Part shown: positions 24,516 to 35,299 of the stretch, piece by piece
How positions within the stretch are numbered: position 1 is the first letter of the stretch
Layout of the letters: every line of letters begins with the position of its first letter
Source: Hydractinia symbiolongicarpus
Lineage: Eukaryota > Cnidaria > Hydrozoa > Anthoathecata > Hydractiniidae
Assembly: GCF_029227915.1 (NCBI RefSeq)
Contig: NC_079877.1
Location: forward strand, 35,491,851-35,555,850
Length of the DNA stretch: 64,000 nt
Direction: 5' to 3'
Position numbers and translations under genes: made by a program
Notes under the pieces: generated by a model
Database searches by the model: none
Told to the model about the DNA's origin: nothing
What the model saw: the letters and a program-made list of their open reading frames with translations, nothing else

Positions 24516-26680
24516 AAACTACAAGTCTCATGCGTTTTAGTGGTGAAAAAATAATTTTAAAAATCGTTCGGGAAATAAGTTTACTCCCTGGGTACTTTCT
24601 TTGTATACTTTGGACTATACGGGCCGAGTCCGGGATTTACGGGAAATCGCGGATTTTCGTGTGAGGGCGATTAAACTTCTTTTATTCAGCGTCTCATCAA
24701 AAATGAAAACGTTTTTGAAAACTACAAGTCTCATGCGTTGTAGTGGTGAAAAAATAATTTAAAAAATCGTTCGGAAAATGAGTTTACTCCCTGGGTACTT
24801 TCTTTTTATACTTTTGACTATACGGGCCGAGTCCGGTGTTTACGGGAAATGGCGGGTTTTCGTTTGCCGGCAATTAAACTTCTTTTATTCAGCGTCTCAT
24901 CAAAAATGAAAACATTTTTAAAAACTACAAGTCTCAGGCGTTGTAGTGGTGAAAAAATAATTTAAAAAATCGTTCGGAAAATGAGTTTACTCCCTGGGTA
25001 CTTTCTTTGTATACTTTTGACTATACGGACCGAGTCCGGTGTTAACGGGAACTGGTGGGTTTTCGTTTGCCGGCGATTAAACTTCTTTTATTCAGCGTCT
25101 CATCACAAATGAAAACATTTTTAGAAACTATAAGTCTCATGGGCTTTAGTGGTGAACTAATAATTTAAAAAATCGTTCGGGAAATGAGTTAACACCCCGG
25201 GTACTTTCTTTGTATACTTTTGACTATACGGGCCGAGTCCGGGATTTACGGGAAATCGCAGGTTTTCGTTTGCCGGCGATTAAACTTCTTTTATTCAGCG
25301 TTTCATCAAAAATGAAAACATTTTTGAAAACTACAAGTCTCATGCGTTTTAGTGGTGAAAAGATAATTTAAAAAATCGTTGGGAAATGAGTTTACTCACA
25401 GGGTACTTTCTTTGTATACATTCGACTATACGGGCCAAGCCCGGGATTTACGGGAAATCCCGGGTTTTCGTTTGCCAGCGACTAAACTTCTTTCATTAAG
25501 CGTCTCATCAAAAATGAAAACATTTTTGAAAACTACAAGTCTCATGCGTTTTAGTGGTGAAAAAAAAATTTAAAAAATCGTTCGGGAAATGAATTTACTG
25601 CCTGGGTACTTTCTTTGTATACATTCGACTATACGTGCCAAGCCCGGGATTTACGGGAAATCAGGGGATTTCGTTTGCCGGCGATTAAACCTCTTTCATT
25701 AAGCGTCTCATCAAAAATGAAATCATTTTTGAAAACTACAAGTCTCATGCGTTGTAGTGGTGAAAAAATAATTTAAAAAATCGTTTTGGAAATGAGTTTA
25801 CTCACAGGGTACTTTCTTTGTATACATTCGACTATACAGGCCAAGCCCGGGATTTTTGCGGGAAATCGCGGGTTTTTGTTTGCCAGCGATTAAACCACTT
25901 TCATTAAGCGTCTCATCAAAAATGAAAATATTTTTGAAAACTACAAGTCACATGCGTTTAGTGGTGAAGAAAAAATTTAAAAAATTGTTCGGGAAATGAG
26001 TTTACTCCCTGGTTACTTTCTTTGTATACATTCGACTATACGGGCCGAAACCGGGATTTACGGGAAATCGCAGGTTTTCGTTTGCCGGCGATTAAACTTC
26101 TTTTATTCAGCGTCTCATCAAAAATGAAAAAATTTTTAAAAACTACAAGTCCCATGCGTTGTAGTGGTGAAAAATTAATTTAAAAAATCGTTCGGAAAAT
26201 GAGTTTACTCCCTGGGTACTTTCTTTGTATACTTTTGACTATATGGGCCAAGCCCGGGATTTACGGGAAATCGCGGGTTTTCGTTTGCCGGCGATTAAAC
26301 TTCTTTTATTCAGCGTTTCATCAAAAATGAAAACGTTTTTGAAAACTACAAGTCTCATGCGTTGTAGTGGTGAAAAAATAATTTAAAAAATCGTTCGGAA
26401 AATGAGTTTACTCCCTGTGTACTTTCTTTGTATACTTTTGACTATACGGACCGAGTCCGGGGTTAACGGGAACTGGTGGGTTTTCGTTTGCCGGCGATTA
26501 AACTTCTTTTATTCAGCGTCTCATCACAAATGAAAACATTTTTAGAAACTATAAGTCTCATGGGCTTTAGTGGTGAACTAATAATTTAAAAAATCGTTCG
26601 GATATGAGTTTACTCCCTGGGTACTTTCTTTGTATACTTTTGACTATACGGGCCGAGTCCGGGATTTACGGGAAATCGCA

Positions 26681-29589
26681 GGTTTTCGTTTGCCGGCGAT
26701 TAAACTTCTTTTATTCAGCGTTTCATCAAAAATGAAAACATTTTTGAAAACTACAAGTCTCATGCGTTTTAGTGGTGAAAAGATAATTTAAAAAATCGTT
26801 TTGGAAATGAGTTTACTCACAGGGTACTTTCTTTGTATACATTCGACTATACGGGCCAAGCCTGGGATTTACGGGAAATCGCGGGTTTTCGTTTGCCGGC
26901 GATTAAACCACTTTCATTAAGCGTCTCATCAAAAATGAAAACATTTCTGAAAACTACAAGTCTCATGCGTTTTAGTGGTGAAAAAATAATTAAAAAAATC
27001 GTTGGGAAATGAGTTTACTCACAGGGTACTTTCTTTGTATACATTCGACTATACGGGCCAAGCCCGGGATTTACGGGAAATCGCGGGTTTTCGTTTGCCA
27101 GCGACTAAACTTCTTTCATTAAGCGTCTCATCAAAAATGAAAACATTTTTGAAAACTACAAGTCTCATGCGTTTTAGTGGTGAAAAAAAAATTTAAAAAA
27201 TCGTTCGGGAAATGAGTTTACTGCCTGGGTACTTTCTTTGTATACATTCGACTATACGTGCCAAGCCCGGGATTTACGGGAAATCAGGGGATTTCGTTTG
27301 CCGGCGATTAAACCTCTTTCATTAAGCGTCTCATCAAAAATGAAATCATTTTTGAAAACTACAAGTCTCATGCGTTGTAGTGGTGAAAAAATAATTTAAA
27401 AAATCGTTCGGAAAATAAGGTTACTCCCTTGGTACTTTCTTTGTATACTTTTGACTATACGGGCCGAGTCCGGCGTTTACGGGAAATGGCGGGTTTTCGT
27501 TTGACGGCGATTAAACTTCTTTTATTCAGCGTCTCATCAAAAATGATAACATTTCTGAAAACTACAAGTCTCCTGCGTTTTAGTGGTGAAAAGATAATTT
27601 AAAAAATCGTTTTGGAAATGAGTTTACTCACAGGGTAATTTCTTTGTATACATTCGACTATACAGGCCAAGCCCGGGATTTTTGCGGGAAATCGCGGGTT
27701 TTCGTTTACCAGCGATTAAACCACTTTCATTAAGCGTCTCATCAAAAATGAAAACATTTTTGAAAACTACAAGTCACATGCGTTTTAGTGGTGAAGAAAA
27801 AATTTAAAAAATCGTTCGGGAAATGAGTTTACTCCCTGGTTACTTTCTTTGTATACATTCGACTATACGGGCCGAAACCGGGATTTACGGGAAATCGCAG
27901 GTTTTCGTTTGCCGGCGATTAAACTTCTTTTATTCAGCGTCTCATCAAAAATGAAAAAATTTTTAAAAACTACAAGTCCCATGCGTTGTAGTGGTGAAAA
28001 ATTAATTTAAAAAATCGTTCGGAAAATGAGTTTACTCCCTGGGTACTTTCTTTGTATACTTTTGACTATATGGGCCAAGCCCGGGATTTACGGGAAATCG
28101 CGGGTTTTCGTTTGCCGGCGATTAAACTTCTTTTATTCAGCGTTTCATCAAAAATGAAAACATTTTTGAAAACTACAAGTCTCATGCGTTTTAGTGGTGA
28201 AAAGATAATTTAAAAAATCGTTTTGGAAATGAGTTTACTCACAGGGTACTTTCTTTGTATACATTCGACTATACGGGCCAAGCCTGGGATTTACGGGAAA
28301 TCGCGGGTTTTCGTTTGCCGGCGATTAAACCACTTTCATTAAGCGTCTCATCAAAAATGAAAACATTTCTGAAAACTACAAGTCTCATGCGTTTTAGTGG
28401 TGAAAAAATAATTAAAAAAATCGTTGGGAAATGAGTTTACTCACAGGGTACTTTCTTTGTATACATTCGACTATACGGGCCAAGCCCGGGATTTACGGGA
28501 AATCGCGGGTTTTCGTTTGCCAGCGACTAAACTTCTTTCATTAAGCGTCTCATCAAAAATGAAAACATTTTTGAAAACTACAAGTCTCATGCGTTTTAGT
28601 GGTGAAAAAAAAATTTAAAAAATCGTTCGGGAAATGAGTTTACTGCCTGGGTACTTTCTTTGTATACATTCGACTATACGTGCCAAGCCCGGGATTTACG
28701 GGAAATCAGGGGATTTCGTTTGCCGGCGATTAAACCTCTTTCATTAAGCGTCTCATCAAAAATGAAATCATTTTTGAAAACTACAAGTCTCATGCGTTGT
28801 AGTGGTGAAAAAATAATTTAAAAAATCGTTCGGAAAATAAGGTTACTCCCTTGGTACTTTCTTTGTATACTTTTGACTATACGGGCCGAGTCCGGCGTTT
28901 ACGGGAAATGGCGGGTTTTCGTTTGACGGCGATTAAACTTCTTTTATTCAGCGTCTCATCAAAAATGATAACATTTCTGAAAACTACAAGTCTCCTGCGT
29001 TTTAGTGGTGAAAAGATAATTTAAAAAATCGTTTTGGAAATGAGTTTACTCACAGGGTAATTTCTTTGTATACATTCGACTATACAGGCCAAGCCCGGGA
29101 TTTTTGCGGGAAATCGCGGGTTTTCGTTTACCAGCGATTAAACCACTTTCATTAAGCGTCTCATCAAAAATGAAAACATTTTTGAAAACTACAAGTCACA
29201 TGCGTTTTAGTGGTGAAGAAAAAATTTAAAAAATCGTTCGGGAAATGAGTTTACTCCCTGGTTACTTTCTTTGTATACATTCGACTATACGGGCCGAAAC
29301 CGGGATTTACGGGAAATCGCAGGTTTTCGTTTGCCGGCGATTAAACTTCTTTTATTCAGCGTCTCATCAAAAATGAAAAAATTTTTAAAAACTACAAGTC
29401 CCATGCGTTGTAGTGGTGAAAAATTAATTTAAAAAATCGTTCGGAAAATGAGTTTACTCCCTGGGTACTTTCTTTGTATACTTTTGACTATATGGGCCAA
29501 GCCCGGGATTTACGGGAAATCGCGGGTTTTCGTTTGCCGGCGATTAAACTTCTTTTATTCAGCGTTTCATCAAAAATGAAAACATTTTT
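26681..29589 (+). repeat. 7-monomer tandem duplication (1422 bp), left
   Basis: 26681-28167 matches 28103-29589. I noted no difference. Both copies contain the CCTGGGATTT, TCGTTGGGAAATG, CAGGGGATTTCG, AATAAGGTTACTCCCTTGG and class E monomers in that order. It is nested in the left arm of the 24-monomer duplication. Confidence 0.9.
27607..27811 (+). repeat. Class E monomer, 205 bp
   Basis: This unit is 205 bp because GGGATTTACGGG is replaced by GGGATTTTTGCGGG, a net gain of 2 bp. The change alters the spacing between the second and third CGGG boxes. It also carries TATACAGGCC and the linked ends AAGTCACATGCG and GGTGAAGAAAAAATTT. The class first appears near 23.6 kb and then spreads through domains III-V, so it is a marker of the younger part of the array. 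Confidence 0.85.
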
Positions 29590-31553
29590 AAAAACTACAA
29601 GTCTTATGCGTTTTAGTGGTGAAAAAATAATTTAAAAAATCGTTCTGGAAATGAGTTTACTCACAGGGTACTTTCTTTTTATACTTTTGACTATACGGGC
29701 CGAGACCGGGATTTACGGGAAATCGCAGGTTTTCGTTTGCCGGCGATTAAACTTCTTTTATTCAGCGTCTCATCAAAAATGAAAAAATTTTTAAAAACTA
29801 CAAGTCCTATGCGTTTTAGTGGTGAAAAAATAATTTAAAAAATCGTTCTGGAAATGAGTTTACTCACAGGGTACTTTCTTTGTATACATTCGACTATACG
29901 GGCCAAGCCCGGGATTTACGGGAAATCGCAGGTTTTCGTTTGCCGGCGATTAAACTTCTTTTATTCAGCGTTTCATCAAAAATGAAAACATTTTTGAAAA
30001 CTACAAGTCTCATGCGTTTTAGTGGTGAAAAGATAATTTAAAAAATTGTTTTGGAAATGAGTTTACTCACAGGGTACTTTCTTTGTATACATTCGACTAT
30101 ACGGGCCAAGCCTGGGATTTACGGGAAATCGCGGGTTTTCGTTTGCCGGCGATTAAACCACTTTCATTAAGCGTCTCATCAAAAATGAAAACATTTCTGA
30201 AAACTACAAGTCTCATGCGTTTTAGTGGTGAAAAAATAATTAAAAAAATCGTTGGGAAATGAGTTTACTCACAGGGTACTTTCTTTGTATACATTCGACT
30301 ATACGGGCCAAGCCCGGGATTTACGGGAAATCGCGGGTTTTCGTTTGCCAGCGACTAAACTTCTTTCATTAAGCGTCTCATCAAAAATGAAAACATTTTT
30401 GAAAACTACAAGTCTCATGCGTTTTAGTGGTGAAAAAAAAATTTAAAAAATCGTTCGGGAAATGAATTTACTGCCTGGGTACTTTCTTTGTATACATTCG
30501 ACTATACGTGCCAAGCCCGGGATTTACGGGAAATCAGGGGATTTCGTTTGCCGGCGATTAAACCTCTTTCATTAAGCGTCTCATCAAAAATGAAATCATT
30601 TTTGAAAACTACAAGTCTCATGCGTTGTAGTGGTGAAAAAATAATTTAAAAAATCGTTTTGGAAATGAGTTTACTCACAGGGTACTTTCTTTGTATACAT
30701 TCGACTATACAGGCCAAGCCCGGGATTTTTGCGGGAAATCGCGGGTTTTCGTTTGCCAGCGATTAAACCACTTTCATTAAGCGTCTCATCAAAAATGAAA
30801 ATATTTTTGAAAACTACAAGTCACATGCGTTTAGTGGTGAAGAAAAAATTTAAAAAATTGTTCGGGAAATGAGTTTACTCCCTGGTTACTTTCTTTGTAT
30901 ACATTCGACTATACGGGCCGAAACCGGGATTTACGGGAAATCGCAGGTTTTCGTTTGCCGGCGATTAAACTTCTTTTATTCAGCGTCTCATCAAAAATGA
31001 AAAAATTTTTAAAAACTACAAGTCCCATGCGTTGTAGTGGTGAAAAATTAATTTAAAAAATCGTTCGGAAAATGAGTTTACTCCCTGGGTACTTTCTTTG
31101 TATACTTTTGACTATATGGGCCAAGCCCGGGATTTACGGGAAATCGCGGGTTTTCGTTTGCCGGCGATTAAACTTCTTTTATTCAGCGTTTCATCAAAAA
31201 TGAAAACGTTTTTGAAAACTACAAGTCTCATGCGTTGTAGTGGTGAAAAAATAATTTAAAAAATCGTTCGGAAAATGAGTTTACTCCCTGTGTACTTTCT
31301 TTGTATACTTTTGACTATACGGACCGAGTCCGGGGTTAACGGGAACTGGTGGGTTTTCGTTTGCCGGCGATTAAACTTCTTTTATTCAGCGTCTCATCAC
31401 AAATGAAAACATTTTTAGAAACTATAAGTCTCATGGGCTTTAGTGGTGAACTAATAATTTAAAAAATCGTTCGGATATGAGTTTACTCCCTGGGTACTTT
31501 CTTTGTATACTTTTGACTATACGGGCCGAGTCCGGGATTTACGGGAAATCGCA

Positions 31554-34462
31554 GGTTTTCGTTTGCCGGCGATTAAACTTCTTTTATTCAGCGTTTCATC
31601 AAAAATGAAAACATTTTTGAAAACTACAAGTCTCATGCGTTTTAGTGGTGAAAAGATAATTTAAAAAATCGTTTTGGAAATGAGTTTACTCACAGGGTAC
31701 TTTCTTTGTATACATTCGACTATACGGGCCAAGCCTGGGATTTACGGGAAATCGCGGGTTTTCGTTTGCCGGCGATTAAACCACTTTCATTAAGCGTCTC
31801 ATCAAAAATGAAAACATTTCTGAAAACTACAAGTCTCATGCGTTTTAGTGGTGAAAAAATAATTAAAAAAATCGTTGGGAAATGAGTTTACTCACAGGGT
31901 ACTTTCTTTGTATACATTCGACTATACGGGCCAAGCCCGGGATTTACGGGAAATCGCGGGTTTTCGTTTGCCAGCGACTAAACTTCTTTCATTAAGCGTC
32001 TCATCAAAAATGAAAACATTTTTGAAAACTACAAGTCTCATGCGTTTTAGTGGTGAAAAAAAAATTTAAAAAATCGTTCGGGAAATGAGTTTACTGCCTG
32101 GGTACTTTCTTTGTATACATTCGACTATACGTGCCAAGCCCGGGATTTACGGGAAATCAGGGGATTTCGTTTGCCGGCGATTAAACCTCTTTCATTAAGC
32201 GTCTCATCAAAAATGAAATCATTTTTGAAAACTACAAGTCTCATGCGTTGTAGTGGTGAAAAAATAATTTAAAAAATCGTTCGGAAAATAAGGTTACTCC
32301 CTTGGTACTTTCTTTGTATACTTTTGACTATACGGGCCGAGTCCGGCGTTTACGGGAAATGGCGGGTTTTCGTTTGACGGCGATTAAACTTCTTTTATTC
32401 AGCGTCTCATCAAAAATGATAACATTTCTGAAAACTACAAGTCTCCTGCGTTTTAGTGGTGAAAAGATAATTTAAAAAATCGTTTTGGAAATGAGTTTAC
32501 TCACAGGGTAATTTCTTTGTATACATTCGACTATACAGGCCAAGCCCGGGATTTTTGCGGGAAATCGCGGGTTTTCGTTTACCAGCGATTAAACCACTTT
32601 CATTAAGCGTCTCATCAAAAATGAAAACATTTTTGAAAACTACAAGTCACATGCGTTTTAGTGGTGAAGAAAAAATTTAAAAAATCGTTCGGGAAATGAG
32701 TTTACTCCCTGGTTACTTTCTTTGTATACATTCGACTATACGGGCCGAAACCGGGATTTACGGGAAATCGCAGGTTTTCGTTTGCCGGCGATTAAACTTC
32801 TTTTATTCAGCGTCTCATCAAAAATGAAAAAATTTTTAAAAACTACAAGTCCCATGCGTTGTAGTGGTGAAAAATTAATTTAAAAAATCGTTCGGAAAAT
32901 GAGTTTACTCCCTGGGTACTTTCTTTGTATACTTTTGACTATATGGGCCAAGCCCGGGATTTACGGGAAATCGCGGGTTTTCGTTTGCCGGCGATTAAAC
33001 TTCTTTTATTCAGCGTTTCATCAAAAATGAAAACATTTTTGAAAACTACAAGTCTCATGCGTTTTAGTGGTGAAAAGATAATTTAAAAAATCGTTTTGGA
33101 AATGAGTTTACTCACAGGGTACTTTCTTTGTATACATTCGACTATACGGGCCAAGCCTGGGATTTACGGGAAATCGCGGGTTTTCGTTTGCCGGCGATTA
33201 AACCACTTTCATTAAGCGTCTCATCAAAAATGAAAACATTTCTGAAAACTACAAGTCTCATGCGTTTTAGTGGTGAAAAAATAATTAAAAAAATCGTTGG
33301 GAAATGAGTTTACTCACAGGGTACTTTCTTTGTATACATTCGACTATACGGGCCAAGCCCGGGATTTACGGGAAATCGCGGGTTTTCGTTTGCCAGCGAC
33401 TAAACTTCTTTCATTAAGCGTCTCATCAAAAATGAAAACATTTTTGAAAACTACAAGTCTCATGCGTTTTAGTGGTGAAAAAAAAATTTAAAAAATCGTT
33501 CGGGAAATGAGTTTACTGCCTGGGTACTTTCTTTGTATACATTCGACTATACGTGCCAAGCCCGGGATTTACGGGAAATCAGGGGATTTCGTTTGCCGGC
33601 GATTAAACCTCTTTCATTAAGCGTCTCATCAAAAATGAAATCATTTTTGAAAACTACAAGTCTCATGCGTTGTAGTGGTGAAAAAATAATTTAAAAAATC
33701 GTTCGGAAAATAAGGTTACTCCCTTGGTACTTTCTTTGTATACTTTTGACTATACGGGCCGAGTCCGGCGTTTACGGGAAATGGCGGGTTTTCGTTTGAC
33801 GGCGATTAAACTTCTTTTATTCAGCGTCTCATCAAAAATGATAACATTTCTGAAAACTACAAGTCTCCTGCGTTTTAGTGGTGAAAAGATAATTTAAAAA
33901 ATCGTTTTGGAAATGAGTTTACTCACAGGGTAATTTCTTTGTATACATTCGACTATACAGGCCAAGCCCGGGATTTTTGCGGGAAATCGCGGGTTTTCGT
34001 TTACCAGCGATTAAACCACTTTCATTAAGCGTCTCATCAAAAATGAAAACATTTTTGAAAACTACAAGTCACATGCGTTTTAGTGGTGAAGAAAAAATTT
34101 AAAAAATCGTTCGGGAAATGAGTTTACTCCCTGGTTACTTTCTTTGTATACATTCGACTATACGGGCCGAAACCGGGATTTACGGGAAATCGCAGGTTTT
34201 CGTTTGCCGGCGATTAAACTTCTTTTATTCAGCGTCTCATCAAAAATGAAAAAATTTTTAAAAACTACAAGTCCCATGCGTTGTAGTGGTGAAAAATTAA
34301 TTTAAAAAATCGTTCGGAAAATGAGTTTACTCCCTGGGTACTTTCTTTGTATACTTTTGACTATATGGGCCAAGCCCGGGATTTACGGGAAATCGCGGGT
34401 TTTCGTTTGCCGGCGATTAAACTTCTTTTATTCAGCGTTTCATCAAAAATGAAAACATTTTT
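31554..34462 (+). repeat. 7-monomer tandem duplication (1422 bp), right
   Basis: 31554-33040 matches 32976-34462, the same event as at 26681-29589 carried into the second arm of the 24-monomer block (offset 4873). Because both arms contain it, the 7-monomer event came before the 24-monomer event. Confidence 0.9.
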
Positions 34463-35299
34463 AAAAACTACAAGTCTTATGCGTTTTAGTGGTGAAAAAA
34501 TAATTTAAAAAATCGTTCTGGAAATGAGTTTACTCACAGGGTACTTTCTTTTTATACTTTTGACTATACGGGCCGAGACCGGGATTTACGGGAAATCGCA
34601 GGTTTTCGTTTGCCGGCGATTAAACTTCTTTTATTCAGCGTCTCATCAAAAATGAAAAAATTTTTAAAAACTACAAGTCCTATGCGTTTTAGTGGTGAAA
34701 AAATAATTTAAAAAATCGTTCTGGAAATGAGTTTACTCACAGGGTACTTTCTTTGTATACATTCGACTATACGGGCCAAGCCCGGGATTTACGGGAAATC
34801 GCGGGTTTTCGTTTACCGACGATTAAACCTCTTTAATTAAGCGTCTCATCAAAAATGAAAACATTTTTTAAAACTACAAGTCTCATGCGTTTTAGTGGTG
34901 AAAAAAAAATTTAAAAAATCGTCCGGGAAATGAGTTTACTCCCTGGGTACTTTCTTTGTATACATTCGACTATACGGGCCAAGCCCGGGATTTACGGGAA
35001 ATCGCGGGATTTCGTTTGCCGGCGATTAAACCTCTTTCAATAAGCGTCTCATCAAAAATGAAAACATTTTTGAAAACTACAAGTCTCATGCGTTTTAGTG
35101 GTGAAAAAATAATTTTAAAAATCGTTCGGGAAATGAGTTTACTCCCTGGGTACTTTCTTTGTATACTTTGGACTATACGGGCCGAGTCCGGGATTTACGG
35201 GAAATCGGGGATTTTCGTGTGAGGGCGATTAAACTTCTTTTATTCAGCGTCTCATCAAAAATGAAAACGTTTTTGAAAACTACAAGTCTCATGCGTTGT

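Larger units (their letters stand above)
24361..24563 (+). repeat. Reference monomer, class A
   Basis: A 203-bp monomer taken from TCGTTCGGGAAATGAG to the next TCGTTCGGG. Class A is marked by ACATTCGACTATACGGG followed by CCAAGCCCGGG, and by CCTCTTTCATTAAGCG near the middle. By hand count it has 38 C, 41 G and 13 CpG. It contains GTATAC at 24400-24405 and GCCGGC at 24460-24465, both palindromes. The left half is GC-rich and the right half is AT-rich. Class A is common from about 9.9 kb to the right end and scarce in the first 9 kb, where mixed forms occur. Confidence 0.9.
16395..25369 (+). repeat. Domain II: class A/F-rich section
   Basis: Satellite only, with no gene or insertion seen. Class A and class F monomers alternate with class B, and the C-D trio appears here for the first time. 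The centre is a 14-monomer tandem duplication. The right end (about 24.19-25.37 kb) is repeated at about 34.75-35.93 kb, so domain III sits between two copies of the same block. Confidence 0.7.
25370..34802 (+). repeat. Domain III: amplified 24-monomer block
   Basis: Satellite only. It consists of two copies of a 4.56-kb block joined by 313 bp, and each copy contains a 7-monomer tandem duplication. Diagnostic monomers are TCGTTGGGAAATG (a 2-bp deletion in TCGTTCGGGAAATG), GAAATCAGGGGATTTCG, class E, and a CCGAAACCGGG unit shared with domain I. Confidence 0.8.
25370..34802 (+). repeat. 24-monomer duplication (offset 4873 bp)
   Basis: 25370-29929 matches 30243-34802, 4.56 kb per arm. A noted difference is GAAATCCCGGG at the left against GAAATCGCGGG at the right. 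The 313 bp between arms (29930-30242) match about 26681-26993 with one noted change (AAAATTGTTTTGG against AAAATCGTTTTGG). Breakpoints are therefore between homologous monomers and not at unique sequence. Confidence 0.88.
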
